Source of the DNA: Priestia megaterium
Lineage (GTDB): Bacteria > Bacillota > Bacilli > Bacillales > Bacillaceae_H
Direction of reading: 5' to 3'
NCBI GenBank assembly: GCA_008180335.1
Contig: VTEF01000009.1
Location: 1 to 64,000, forward strand
Length of the DNA: 64,000 nt
The notes under the pieces were generated by a model. It was given only the letters and a program-made list of their open reading frames with translations, did not search any database and was not told the DNA's origin. Shown here one piece after another: positions 7,725 through 16,573 of this stretch. Numbering within the stretch: the first letter of the stretch is position 1; every line of letters begins with the position of its first letter. The translations under genes and the position numbers were made by a program.

Positions 7725-9236
7725 ATGGAAAATCGTCCGCAGTGGGGGACACGAGCTGGTTTTATTTTAGCGGCAGCAGGATCAGCAATTGGATTAGGGA
7801 ATATTTGGAGGTTTCCTGCAACGGCATATGAAAATGGTGGAGGCGCATTTTTCTTGCCATATTTATTTGCGTTATTAACAGCAGGTATACCAATTTTGAT
7901 TATGGAATTTGCTATTGGTCATAAATATAAAGGTTCATCACCTCTTTCATTTGCTAGATTAAACCGAAAAGCAGAATGGTTAGGGTGGTGGCAAGTAGCC
8001 ATTTCCTTTGTTATTTCTGTTTATTATTCTGTCATTATCGCTTGGGCGATGTCATATTTTATCTTTTCATTTAAGTTAAGCTGGGGTCAAGATTCAGAAG
8101 GGTTTTTATTTGGTGAATATTTAAAGTTAGCAGAAGTGCCAGGGCAAACAGGCAGTATTGTACCTAGTGTGTTATTTCCGTTAATTATTGTATGGATTAT
8201 TACATTAGGTGTGTTATTAAAAGGAATTAAAAAGGGAATCGAAGCAGCGAATAAAGTGTTTTTACCGACGTTAATTGTGTTATTTTTAATTATTGTAATT
8301 CGAGCACTGACATTAGATGGGGCAATCGAAGGGCTAAATGCCTTCTTTAAACCTGATTGGAGCGCTATTGCAGACGGAAAAGTGTGGGTAGCAGCGTATG
8401 GACAAATATTTTTTAGTTTATCAGTCGGATTTGCTATCATGGTCACATATTCGAGTTATTTACCAAAAAAATCGGATCTCACGAATAATGCGTTCATTAC
8501 AGGGTTTGGAAATTCAGCATTTGAACTTTTAGCAGGTATTGGTGTATTCAGTGCATTAGGTTTTATGGCAGCACGACAAGGTGTCAGCATTGATGAGGTT
8601 GTAACTGGAGGTGTGGGATTAGCCTTTGTTGTATTCCCGCAAATTATTACCGAGTTTCCAGCATTTAATCAATTCTTTGGAGTATTGTTCTTTGGTTCAT
8701 TAACGTTAGCAGGACTAACATCACTCATCTCGATTATCGAAACATTTGTAGCAGGTATCCAAGATAAATTTAATGTTTCGCGTACAAAATCAGTTTTAAT
8801 TGGTGGAGGAGCAGCATCGGTAATTTCATTGTTATTCTCAACACAGGGTGGCCTTTATTTTTTAGATGTAGTTGATTATTTTATTAATAACTTTGGTGTT
8901 GCATTAGCTGGTTTAGTTGAGATTGTGTTGGTAGCATGGGTATTCCGTGAACTTAATAACCTTCAACAACATGCAAACAGTGTATCTGATATTATGTTAG
9001 GAGCTTGGTGGAAGATTTGTTTAAGCATTGTAACGCCAATCGTATTAGGATATATGATGTTTGATAATGTGCGTAAGAATATTTCTGAAAATTATGAAGG
9101 TTATGCAACGAGTTTCGTTGGTCCTTTTGGCTGGGGAGTAGCAGCATTGGCACTTGTTCTCGGGGTAGCATTCTCATTAAAAGGATGGAAAAAAGAATCG
9201 CTGTCTTCAAAGGAGGAGAATGGCTATGGAAAGTAG
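7725..9236 (+). CDS. Neurotransmitter:sodium symporter (NSS/SNF) family transporter, MetP-like
   Basis: A 503-residue membrane protein of the NSS family, with the diagnostic first helix AGSAIGLGNIWRFPATAYENGG that forms the Na+ and substrate site, and about 11-12 membrane segments. NSS proteins import amino acids with Na+. A tiny downstream gene (9226-9336) encodes a MetS-type small subunit, so this pair resembles the MetPS methionine/alanine importer described in Corynebacterium. The start is ATG after AAGGGGG. The substrate is inferred from the small-subunit partner, not visible in this protein itself. Confidence 0.85.
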   Translation: MENRPQWGTRAGFILAAAGSAIGLGNIWRFPATAYENGGGAFFLPYLFALLTAGIPILIMEFAIGHKYKGSSPLSFARLNRKAEWLGWWQVAISFVISVYYSVIIAWAMSYFIFSFKLSWGQDSEGFLFGEYLKLAEVPGQTGSIVPSVLFPLIIVWIITLGVLLKGIKKGIEAANKVFLPTLIVLFLIIVIRALTLDGAIEGLNAFFKPDWSAIADGKVWVAAYGQIFFSLSVGFAIMVTYSSYLPKKSDLTNNAFITGFGNSAFELLAGIGVFSALGFMAARQGVSIDEVVTGGVGLAFVVFPQIITEFPAFNQFFGVLFFGSLTLAGLTSLISIIETFVAGIQDKFNVSRTKSVLIGGGAASVISLLFSTQGGLYFLDVVDYFINNFGVALAGLVEIVLVAWVFRELNNLQQHANSVSDIMLGAWWKICLSIVTPIVLGYMMFDNVRKNISENYEGYATSFVGPFGWGVAALALVLGVAFSLKGWKKESLSSKEENGYGK

Positions 9237-9336
9237 TTCAATCGCCATGATGATTGTCGGAATGATTATTATATGGGGAGGCTTAGCAGTGAGCATCCTT
9301 CACGCCGTCAAAAAAGCAAAAGAAAGTAAAGTCTAA
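9226..9336 (+). CDS. metS: MetS-type small subunit of NSS transporter
   Basis: A 36-residue protein, MESSSIAMMIVGMIIIWGG continuing with LAVSILHAVKKAKESKV. It has one transmembrane helix and a short basic cytoplasmic tail, as in the MetS/MtnS family (methionine and alanine importer small subunit). Its ATG overlaps the last codons of the NSS gene by 11 bases in another frame, and AAAGGAGGAG lies ideally upstream. Translational coupling to the large subunit is likely. It is short enough to be missed by most gene callers. Confidence 0.85.
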   Translation: MESSSIAMMIVGMIIIWGGLAVSILHAVKKAKESKV

Positions 9337-9377
9337 TGAGAAGAGAGCTATCCTAAGATAGCTCTCTTCTCATTTTA
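9336..9377. terminator. Bidirectional terminator between metS and lytH
   Basis: A perfect 17-bp stem (ATGAGAAGAGAGCTATC with its complement) around CTAA, followed by TTTT on the plus strand; it serves the convergent genes on both sides. Confidence 0.9.
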
Positions 9378-9409
9378 GATATGCTTTTAATCAAACGTTT
9401 GTTTAAAAC

Positions 9410-10408
9410 TTATGTTCTTTTTAATTTTGCTCGGTCTGCTCGTTCCCACGACTTGAGGAGAGGATATGGATCAAAGGACCATTCATTCTTCCCATTGTCT
9501 TTATACATTCCATAATGTAAGTGAGGAGGGAATTTTCCAGATGTTCCAGGAGGACCGTATCCTGAGCTTCCCACTCCTCCAATAAGCGTGCCAGGCTCAA
9601 CGATTTGCCCTACTTTCAGCCCTTTAGAAAATCCACTTAAATGAGCAAGGTAATGATAATTATTGTTTAAATCACGAATGCCAATTCGCCATCCTCCGTA
9701 TTTGTTCCAGCCTTTAATTTCGACAATGCCATAACAAGGAGATTGAACAGGAACACCGTAATCTGCGAAAATATCGGTGCCTTCATGAATCCGACGTCCT
9801 CCCCAACCGCGAGCATCCCCCCATGTACTACGGTAACTATAATTTGAACGCAATGGAACAGGGAATGAAGTTCCTTTTAAATTAATAGTGCCGTAAGTTT
9901 GAAAAATTTTTGCGTTGCCAAGAATGATCTCAACTGCTTTTGCCCGATGATAGTAATTCCATAATCCCAGCTTAATATAATCTTTTGTCACACCAAATGT
10001 TTGAAGGTAGTTGGCGACTGTAAATAATAAATCTTCATCATTAAATTGATCGGCCTTGCCATCTCCATTTCCATCTTGTCCAATTCCGCCAAGCAGGGCA
10101 ATGGTTGAAGGGTTAGTGTCGTGTAAATCAGGATTTAATGAGCCTGCCCATTTTTCAGGTGGAAAGTAGATAGAAATAGCTCCTTTTTCCCTTGGGATAT
10201 CTTTATGAGAACGTCGAATGTTGCGCTCATATTGATCAATGCCAGCGAAGTAATACCAAGGGATCGTTGAGACGGCTTCCATTTGATGATATAGTTCCAT
10301 CCTTCTTTTAACCAGCTCTTCTTCTTGTGTAGGGCTTGCTGCTTCTGTATGTTGCCAACTTATAAAAACCAAAGAAAAAAGCCAAATAAAAAAGATATGC
10401 TTTCGCAA
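9410..10408 (-). CDS. lytH: M23 family peptidase, sporulation L-Ala-D-Glu endopeptidase LytH
   Basis: A 332-residue secreted protein, close to B. subtilis LytH (YunA) in length and position beside lipA. A signal peptide (about residues 1-23, ending TEAA) is followed by a helical domain and a C-terminal M23 LytM-type metallopeptidase domain (about residues 190-315) with the zinc motifs RRIHEGTD and PHLHYG. In B. subtilis LytH trims peptide side chains of spore cortex peptidoglycan under sigma-K; the same role is inferred. The start is TTG with GGAGGAG about five bases upstream. It is divergent from lipA, as in B. subtilis. Confidence 0.88.
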   Translation of the reverse strand: MRKHIFFIWLFSLVFISWQHTEAASPTQEEELVKRRMELYHQMEAVSTIPWYYFAGIDQYERNIRRSHKDIPREKGAISIYFPPEKWAGSLNPDLHDTNPSTIALLGGIGQDGNGDGKADQFNDEDLLFTVANYLQTFGVTKDYIKLGLWNYYHRAKAVEIILGNAKIFQTYGTINLKGTSFPVPLRSNYSYRSTWGDARGWGGRRIHEGTDIFADYGVPVQSPCYGIVEIKGWNKYGGWRIGIRDLNNNYHYLAHLSGFSKGLKVGQIVEPGTLIGGVGSSGYGPPGTSGKFPPHLHYGMYKDNGKNEWSFDPYPLLKSWERADRAKLKRT

Positions 10409-10697
10409 TCAAACTCCTCCTTTCCGTTTATTTTCTACAGTTAGTGTGTGATGCGACAAAACATTTCATAAATATAAATTAATGGAAATCATAAAAAAAT
10501 ATTCGAGGATATTTAGCACGAACGTTTCTATTGAAAGAAGAAGCAGTAAGATGAAATTAGTGGAAAATAACCGCAAGGAACTTGTCGAATCGCACTTTTA
10601 TATGATAAAGTGACATGTAGTTATGTTTTTTTATTGTGTAGATAAAGAATGAGCATATAGGTTACAGACATTTTCTAGATTGGTGGAGTTGATAAAT

Positions 10698-11597
10698 ATG
10701 GCAACAAAAGAAGAGCATGTCCGCAAACCCGAGTGGCTAAAGATTAAATTGAACACAAATGAAAATTACACCGACTTAAAGAAGATGATGCGTGAAAAAA
10801 ATCTTCATACGGTATGTGAAGAGGCAAGATGTCCAAATATTCATGAATGTTGGGCTGTTCGTCGTACAGCTACATTTATGATTTTAGGGGAAGTTTGTAC
10901 ACGTGCCTGTCGTTTTTGTGCGGTTAAAACGGGCTTACCGACGGAATTAGATTGGGAAGAACCAGAACGCGTAGCGGATTCTGTACAGTTAATGAATTTA
11001 AAACATGCTGTTATTACAGTTGTAGCTCGTGATGATCTAAAAGACGGAGGAGCAGGAGTACTAGCAGAAACGATTCGCGCAATTCGCCGCAAAAATCCAT
11101 TTACGACAATTGAAGTTTTACCATCTGATATGGGTGGTGTAGAAGAAAACTTACGTATAGTGATGGATGCACGTCCAGATATTTTAAACCATAACATCGA
11201 AACGGTTCGTGAGTTAACACCTCGTGTTCGTGCTCGCGCAACTTATGATCGTTCTTTGGAGTTTTTACGTCGTGCGAAAGAAATGCAGCCTGACATTCCA
11301 ACAAAGTCTAGCATCATGATTGGCTTAGGAGAAACAAAAGAACAAATTATTGCAACGATGGATGATTTACGTTCCAATAATGTCGATATTATGACGATTG
11401 GTCAATATTTGCAACCAACGAAAAAACATTTAAAAGTACAAAAATATTATCACCCAAATGAATTTGAAGAACTAAAAGAGATTGCTTTAACAAAAGGGTT
11501 CAGCCATGTTGAAGCAGGTCCGCTTGTACGATCTTCTTATCATGCAGATGAACAAGTAAATGCAGCAGCAAAACATACACAAGATAAACAGCAGTAA
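10698..11597 (+). CDS. lipA: Lipoyl synthase LipA
   Basis: Radical SAM enzyme inserting two sulfurs into octanoyl groups on lipoate-dependent enzymes. The auxiliary Fe-S cluster motif [12 protein letters not shown] and the radical SAM motif CTRACRFC are intact, as is the C-terminal [14 protein letters not shown] block. The chosen start is the ATG at 10698 ([13 protein letters not shown]), with GGTGGAG nine bases upstream; this gives 299 residues, matching the usual 298, and an upstream TTG at 10680 is in frame but unneeded. It is divergent from lytH and followed by a strong terminator. Confidence 0.97.
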   Translation: MATKEEHVRKPEWLKIKLNTNENYTDLKKMMREKNLHTVCEEARCPNIHECWAVRRTATFMILGEVCTRACRFCAVKTGLPTELDWEEPERVADSVQLMNLKHAVITVVARDDLKDGGAGVLAETIRAIRRKNPFTTIEVLPSDMGGVEENLRIVMDARPDILNHNIETVRELTPRVRARATYDRSLEFLRRAKEMQPDIPTKSSIMIGLGETKEQIIATMDDLRSNNVDIMTIGQYLQPTKKHLKVQKYYHPNEFEELKEIALTKGFSHVEAGPLVRSSYHADEQVNAAAKHTQDKQQ

Positions 11598-11604
11598 TAA
11601 GTAG

Positions 11605-11633
11605 AAAAGGCGATGAATTCATCGCCTTTTTTC
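11605..11633 (+). terminator. Terminator after lipA
   Basis: A perfect 26-bp palindrome with arms AAAAGGCGATGAA, followed by TT on the plus strand. It can act in both directions between lipA and yutC. Confidence 0.85.
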
Positions 11634-11713
11634 TGTAAAATAAAAGGGAACTAGTGAATTAGTCGGTGTTGTAAATGAAAGAACTAGTAATAATTACTAT
11701 TATTTGACACGGG

Positions 11714-12361
11714 TTAAGGTAATGGTTTTTCATCTGTCATGGGTTCGTTTAATTCATTTATTTCTTCTCCGTTTGCATTTTCTCCATCATTCATTTTACG
11801 GCCTTGCGGAGATTTTAACATCTCTTTAATTGTAAGGTGCACCGCGCGTTTTACAGCAACTTCTTGAGTAGTTGATTCACTAAACCGTTCAATATCTTGT
11901 ATATGTTGAGGGTTATCAGAGACATATACATGGTAATAGCGAGGCATGACGGACATAGCTGTTCTTTTCACTTGATCAGCAGTTACATTGCGGTCTTTTG
12001 TATCGGTTTTATAAGCAATTAATACATCTTCATCAGTAACTAACGTCGCAACGTCATTTACATTGGGAGTCGCGGCACAGAGCTTGCTTATTGTATCGGC
12101 AGCTTCTTCTCGATCAAATGTAGCAATGTTTTGATAGGTACCCGTATGATTTGCGACAGGGCTTTTTTGATAACGTACATAGCCATAGTCTGTCTCGTTG
12201 TTTTTATTCTCATTGTAAAGGTCATTATGATTATGATCAGCTACGTTAATAGCATTTGGATTATTTGGTGATAAAGCTTCATTATCGATTTCATGATTGC
12301 CTTGACAGCCGGTTAGAGCAATGGTTATTAATAATCCAGCCTTTGTAAGTTTTTTGTGCAA
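11714..12361 (-). CDS. yutC: YhcN/YlaJ family sporulation lipoprotein YutC
   Basis: A 215-residue lipoprotein if it starts at the TTG at 12361, which has AAAGGAGG eight bases upstream (an in-frame GTG at 12370 lies inside the ribosome binding site). The signal peptide MHKKLTKAGLLITIALTGC ends in a lipobox (LTGC). The rest resembles the YhcN/YlaJ sporulation lipoprotein family, with a C-terminal domain around YYHVYVSDNP and a charged tail. In B. subtilis yutC neighbours yutD and lipA. The precise role is unknown; association with the forespore membrane is known for YhcN-type proteins. Confidence 0.82.
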   Translation of the reverse strand: MHKKLTKAGLLITIALTGCQGNHEIDNEALSPNNPNAINVADHNHNDLYNENKNNETDYGYVRYQKSPVANHTGTYQNIATFDREEAADTISKLCAATPNVNDVATLVTDEDVLIAYKTDTKDRNVTADQVKRTAMSVMPRYYHVYVSDNPQHIQDIERFSESTTQEVAVKRAVHLTIKEMLKSPQGRKMNDGENANGEEINELNEPMTDEKPLP

Positions 12362-12474
12362 TAGAAGCACCTCCTTTACTTCTTAGGGTGCAGCGGTCGG
12401 CTAAAATATTTCCTGTTAATTGATGGTTTCACATTTATAAATATGGTATGGTAATTTTGAAAGAGGTGAAGACA

Positions 12475-12750
12475 ATGATTTGTGTTAATAATGTCTGTTA
12501 TGAAGTGGTAAAAGAAGAAAGAGAAGGATTTGATGAAGAAGCATTTCGTGGACGTTATATTGATGTGTTAGGCCGCTATGACTACATTTTAGGAGATTGG
12601 GGCTATAATCAATTACGTTTAAGAGGCTTTTTTGATGATCGCAACCAAAAGGCAACTTACGACACAAAAATCAGTACGCTTCAAGATTATTTACACGAAT
12701 ATTGTAATTTTGGCTGCGCATATTTTGTGTTAAAGAAAGTAAATAAATAA
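12475..12750 (+). CDS. yutD: DUF1027 family protein YutD
   Basis: A 91-residue protein with the DUF1027 signature blocks FDEEAFRGRYIDVLGRYDYILGDW (split here as FDEEAFRGRY and DYILGDW) and DYLHEYCNFGCAYFVLK. The start is placed at the ATG at 12475, with AGAGGTG eight bases upstream; an in-frame ATG at 12448 has no ribosome binding site. Function is unknown. It is divergent from yutC and convergent with the next gene, with a shared terminator. Confidence 0.85.
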   Translation: MICVNNVCYEVVKEEREGFDEEAFRGRYIDVLGRYDYILGDWGYNQLRLRGFFDDRNQKATYDTKISTLQDYLHEYCNFGCAYFVLKKVNK

Positions 12751-12795
12751 AAGAAGGCGAGCAGAAGACAATTTTGTTCTTTCCGCTGCCTTCTT
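12751..12795. terminator. Bidirectional terminator between yutD and the DUF3055 gene
   Basis: AAAGAAGGC-AGC pairs with GCT-GCCTTCTTT with a small bulge; T-runs flank it in both directions. Confidence 0.75.
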
Positions 12796-12797
12796 TA

Positions 12798-13064
12798 TTA
12801 AATTACTTCATATAAAAACTCTCGTAGCTCTTGTCCGTCTTCTTTATTTAGCTTAAATACATGTTCTAAGTAATGAGGTTCTTCAAGATCATCTGAACCA
12901 ATGATTGCAAAGCGGCCTCCTTGAATATCCAGAACCAGGTGTTTACCATAGTAGCGATCCGTTTGAATAATGGCTAAATCGAAGCGCTGGTTTTCACCCA
13001 TAAAGCTTACAAATCGTGTCTTTGTATTGACTAGGTCGTCATATAAGTAAAATCGTTCGCTCAT
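12798..13064 (-). CDS. DUF3055 family small protein
   Basis: An 88-residue protein starting at the ATG at 13064, with AAAGGAG upstream at good spacing. The sequence MSERFYLYDDLVNTKTRFVS then FMGENQRFDLAI and GKHLVLDIQGGRFAIIG matches DUF3055, a small family confined to Bacillales as far as I know. The frame stays open upstream to 13292 but that part has no start signal and overlaps the yutE promoter and start. Function is unknown. Confidence 0.8.
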   Translation of the reverse strand: MSERFYLYDDLVNTKTRFVSFMGENQRFDLAIIQTDRYYGKHLVLDIQGGRFAIIGSDDLEEPHYLEHVFKLNKEDGQELREFLYEVI

Positions 13065-13198
13065 TGCATATCTCCTTTCATATGTCGTACTTGTATCATA
13101 CCAAATCATTGCTGAAACAAACATGCATTTATTAAATGAGACAAGTTTAAGCCATGCTACAATATAGAAGAGGGAGATGCAAATAAGGAGGAATTCGT

Positions 13199-13636
13199 AT
13201 GTATTTTGTAGATCGTCAAAAAATAGAAGAAACGTTAGTGTTTTATGAACAGCATATTTCTTTATTAACGAAGCAATCCAATTGGGGCACATTCATTGAA
13301 AAAAAAGCATTAGAACGAATCATTCATCTGCTTATTGAAAATGTTTTGGATGTGGGCAACGCAATGATTGATGGTTTCATCATGAGAGATCCTGGCAGCT
13401 ATGATGATATTATTGATATTCTTGTTGATGAAAAAGTTGTAGAGCAAGCAGATGAACAACCTTTAAAACAAGTTTTGCAATTAAGAAAGGTGCTTGTACA
13501 GGACTATATGGAAGTCAATCATGAAGAAATTTATTATGTTGTAATCCGAAATACTGAGGTGTTGAAGAAGTTTCCAAGTTGTATTCGTGCCTATTTGGAA
13601 AATGAGCTAGGTCCCGTATCAGCATTTCGAAACTAA
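13199..13636 (+). CDS. yutE: HepT-like (DUF86) protein YutE
   Basis: A 145-residue helical protein of the DUF86/HepT-like family, matching YutE over its length (for example GFIMRDPGSYDDIIDILVDE and the C-terminal ENELGPVSAFRN). HepT toxins carry an R-X4-6-H-X-Y active motif; here the matching segment is RKVLVQDY, with Gln in place of His. No MNT nucleotidyltransferase antitoxin gene is adjacent, so this is unlikely to be an active HEPN toxin. ATG start with AAGGAGG. Confidence 0.82.
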   Translation: MYFVDRQKIEETLVFYEQHISLLTKQSNWGTFIEKKALERIIHLLIENVLDVGNAMIDGFIMRDPGSYDDIIDILVDEKVVEQADEQPLKQVLQLRKVLVQDYMEVNHEEIYYVVIRNTEVLKKFPSCIRAYLENELGPVSAFRN

Positions 13637-13689
13637 GCTTTATTCAGTTATGATTGAATAAAAAATAAGCGATGATTTCATTGTGTTGA

Positions 13690-13721
13690 ACAACGCTTTC
13701 TAGCAAAGAAGGCGTTGTTAT
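13690..13721 (+). terminator. Hairpin after yutE
   Basis: AACAACGC and GCGTTGTT pair with an extension through TTTCT/AGAA around a small loop. The T-tail is weak. Confidence 0.5.
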
Positions 13722-13783
13722 TGTCGGATACATCATAAAAGCAACCGTATCAAGCGTAATTACGATAATTTTAGGAGGATATT

Positions 13784-14554
13784 ATGAAGCAGTACAAAGG
13801 TTACTTAATTGATTTAGATGGAACAATGTATAAAGGAACTGAACTAATCGCAGAAGCTCGTGATTTTGTAGTTGCACTAAAGGAGAAAGGCATTCCGTAC
13901 TTATTTGTTACAAACAATTCAACGAAAACACCGGATAAAGTAGCAGAAAAGTTGAATGCATTTGGAATTCCTACAACAGAAGAGCAAGTATTCACAACGA
14001 GTCAAGCAACTGCTAATTATTTACATGAACGTAAGCCTAATGGATCAGTTTACGTAATTGGAGCGGATGGCATTCGCCATGCTTTAACAGAAAAAGGATT
14101 CACCATTCAAGATGAAGATACAGATTTTGTTGTAGTAGGGCTTGATCAGCAAATTACATATGAAAAATTGGCAAAAGCGTGCTTAAATGTCCGAAATGGC
14201 GCATTTTTTATCTCAACGAACGGTGATATTGCTATTCCTACGGAGCGAGGATTATTACCAGGAAACGGTTCCATTACTTCTGTGATTGCAGTTTCTACTC
14301 AAACACAGCCAGTGTTTATTGGAAAGCCAGAGAGTATTATTATGGAACAAGCTCTCGAAGTAATTGGAACACCGAAAGAAGAAACATTAATGATTGGTGA
14401 CTATTACGATACAGACATTTTAGCTGGCATGAATGCGGGGTTAGATACGTTACTTGTTCATACGGGTGTCACAACAAAAGAGTTGTTAAAAGGGTATGAA
14501 AAGCAGCCAACGTATGCGGTAGATTCTTTAAAAGAGTGGATGGATCGCTTATAA
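13784..14554 (+). CDS. yutF: HAD-superfamily hydrolase YutF (NagD-like)
   Basis: A 256-residue HAD phosphatase of the NagD/YutF group (TIGR01457 type). Motif I is DLDGTMYKG (residues about 9-17), motif II is FVTNNST, the motif III lysine lies in FIGKPE, and motif IV is MIGDYYDTDI. The cap between motifs II and III is the C2 type. Substrates in this group include nucleotides and sugar phosphates; the true one is not known. ATG start with AGGAGG six bases upstream. It converges with yutG through a shared terminator. Confidence 0.9.
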   Translation: MKQYKGYLIDLDGTMYKGTELIAEARDFVVALKEKGIPYLFVTNNSTKTPDKVAEKLNAFGIPTTEEQVFTTSQATANYLHERKPNGSVYVIGADGIRHALTEKGFTIQDEDTDFVVVGLDQQITYEKLAKACLNVRNGAFFISTNGDIAIPTERGLLPGNGSITSVIAVSTQTQPVFIGKPESIIMEQALEVIGTPKEETLMIGDYYDTDILAGMNAGLDTLLVHTGVTTKELLKGYEKQPTYAVDSLKEWMDRL

Positions 14555-14570
14555 AATAGTGGATAAATAC

Positions 14571-14605
14571 AACCCCCGATTGGGTAGAACCAATCGGGGG
14601 TTAAT
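14571..14605. terminator. Bidirectional terminator between yutF and yutG
   Basis: AACCCCCGATTGG pairs perfectly over 13 bp with CCAATCGGGGGTT. It touches the yutG stop codon. Confidence 0.88.
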
Positions 14606-15105
14606 TATTCGACGTTAGCTGCGCGATGAGCTAGGCGGCTCGATGCCGCTGCTGCAATAGCGCCAACGATATCATCTAAAAAGGTGTGGCATTGATTCGA
14701 TGATTTATCGTTTAGCTCCTCTAAAATACCTGGCTTTTGTTTGTCGATATATCCATAATTTGTGAATCCGATTGAGCCATATACATTTACAATGGATAGA
14801 GCTAAAATTTCATCAATTCCATATAATCCTTCATCTTTTTTTAGAATAGATTGAAGAGGCTCCTCAATAAGTCCTTTTTCTGTTAAGACATCAAGTTGAA
14901 TACCAGTCAATATTGCATTTTGAACTTCGCGCTTGGAAATAACACGCTCGACATTATATTCACACTCATCAATTGTTAGGTTAGGATGGTATTTCTTTTG
15001 TAAATAAAAAACGAGGTCGGCGATATCATGAATAGTTACACCTCTATTCGTTAACCATTTTCGTGCCTTTTTCTCCATTTCACTTTGTTGATGTTTCTTC
15101 TCCAA
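14605..15105 (-). CDS. yutG: PgpA-related protein YutG
   Basis: A 166-residue protein of the phosphatidylglycerophosphatase A family as represented by YutG. Visible blocks are MEKKARKWLTNRGVTIHDIA, a central VYGSIGFTNYGYIDK and the C-terminal HTFLDDIVGAIAAAA. Unlike E. coli PgpA it appears largely soluble, with few hydrophobic segments, so a lipid phosphatase role is uncertain. The start is TTG with AGGTGATG upstream. Convergent with yutF. Confidence 0.82.
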   Translation of the reverse strand: MEKKHQQSEMEKKARKWLTNRGVTIHDIADLVFYLQKKYHPNLTIDECEYNVERVISKREVQNAILTGIQLDVLTEKGLIEEPLQSILKKDEGLYGIDEILALSIVNVYGSIGFTNYGYIDKQKPGILEELNDKSSNQCHTFLDDIVGAIAAAASSRLAHRAANVE

Positions 15106-15394
15106 GTATCATCACCTAATTTCTTTATATTTTGATCTTATACAGGTATGCGGTAAGGCATGGATTTAACGGTAGGGAATTTAGCAATTTACGCTGTTAA
15201 AAGTTCATTTGGATGAACTTATTATGAGAATAATATTAATAAAGGCCCAACTTCATATCATAGTATTACTCACTCGGAGGAAATCATAATAAATTGTGTA
15301 ATTCTAATCTATTCAATTATGCATAAATATTATGACAAGTATCTAATTTTTCATATAGATAAATACGCATCATAAAATGAAATGAGGGATTGAG

Positions 15395-16399
15395 ATGATC
15401 CAAACAATTTATGAACAGTATGGTTTGCGTCCAAGTGAAGTTTTAACAATAGGTCAATGTAAAGGATTTCAGTATCGCGATATTTTGTATACAATTATTG
15501 ATGTTAACCAAAGAGACCAGGAAGAATTGAATGAATTGCATCAAATGAGCCAATTTTTAATGGGGCAGGGTGATCGCTATGTAGCTACATTTATGCCCAA
15601 TTTGCAAGGCGAGATGATTACAGAAACAGAAACTGAAAAATTTAGTATTTGCCGTTGTCTTCTTAATCCTCGGCATGCTGATTTTGTGGTAGGGGCTGAG
15701 CTAGCCACTTTTCATCAAAAAGGTCGATTATTTCCTTATGAAGTAGAACAAGCTAACCGCTTGGGCCAGTGGAAGTCTCTTTGGGAAAAAAGGCTCGATC
15801 AGATGGAGCAATTTTGGTATGGGCGCTTGCGGGCACTTCCTAATCAAGAAATGGAAAAACGCTTTTTAGAATCATTTCCTTATTACCTAGGGTTAACTGA
15901 AAATGCAATTCAATACCTCGTTGACACTGAAATTGATGATCTCCCGCGGTCTGTTGATTCAGCGACGATTTGCCATCATCGCTTTGGAAAACATACATGG
16001 GGAGATGAATTTTTATACAAACTTCCAATTGATTGGGTATTTGACCATCCTAGTCGAGATATTGCCGAATATATTCGAGAACAGTATTTATTAACATATA
16101 CTATGGATCAACAGCAGCTGCATGAATTTTTAAGTGAATATGAGAAGGTAAGCCCTTTGTCTTCTTTTTCATGGCGTTTGCTTTATGCAAGGCTGTTATT
16201 TCCGGTTCATTATTTTGAAGTGATCGAAGGATATTACAGTGTACAGAGTGAAGAGCAAAGGCAGTTATATTATCAAAAATTAGAAGATGTACTAGCTCAT
16301 TCCTCGCATTATGAACATTTCTTAAAGCAATTTTACCAATCAGTAGGAATTTCAACTTCACGTTATCATATTCCGGAATTAACGTGGTTGCGTACTTAG
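15395..16399 (+). CDS. yutH: Spore coat-associated protein YutH
   Basis: A 334-residue protein matching YutH, a spore coat-associated member of the CotS/aminoglycoside phosphotransferase-like fold. The kinase-like catalytic HxDxxxxN loop is degenerate (CHHRFGKHTW is the corresponding region), so it is probably structural rather than catalytic. ATG start with GAGGG upstream. The preceding 290 bases contain no other gene; sporulation-sigma promoter elements are expected there but I cannot assign one with confidence. Confidence 0.82.
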   Translation: MIQTIYEQYGLRPSEVLTIGQCKGFQYRDILYTIIDVNQRDQEELNELHQMSQFLMGQGDRYVATFMPNLQGEMITETETEKFSICRCLLNPRHADFVVGAELATFHQKGRLFPYEVEQANRLGQWKSLWEKRLDQMEQFWYGRLRALPNQEMEKRFLESFPYYLGLTENAIQYLVDTEIDDLPRSVDSATICHHRFGKHTWGDEFLYKLPIDWVFDHPSRDIAEYIREQYLLTYTMDQQQLHEFLSEYEKVSPLSSFSWRLLYARLLFPVHYFEVIEGYYSVQSEEQRQLYYQKLEDVLAHSSHYEHFLKQFYQSVGISTSRYHIPELTWLRT

Positions 16400-16490
16400 G
16401 AGTGAACGAGCTATGATGAAAATAAGATCCACATTTAGCTGGTGTCGATTCGTAAAATGTAAAGATAACCGTTTATGATGTTGTATTTCA

Positions 16491-16533
16491 CGGTAGAGAT
16501 TCAGGGAGAAAGGGAAAATCTGAATCTCTATCG
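16491..16533 (+). terminator. Stem-loop after yutH
   Basis: CGGTAGAGATTCAG pairs over 14 bp (one G-T pair) with CTGAATCTCTATCG. There is no clear T-run, so this may be a 3' end stabiliser rather than a full terminator. Confidence 0.5.
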
Positions 16534-16573
16534 TTCATAAAGAGGTAAGCTTAAGCAGAAAAGAGGATTGAGT

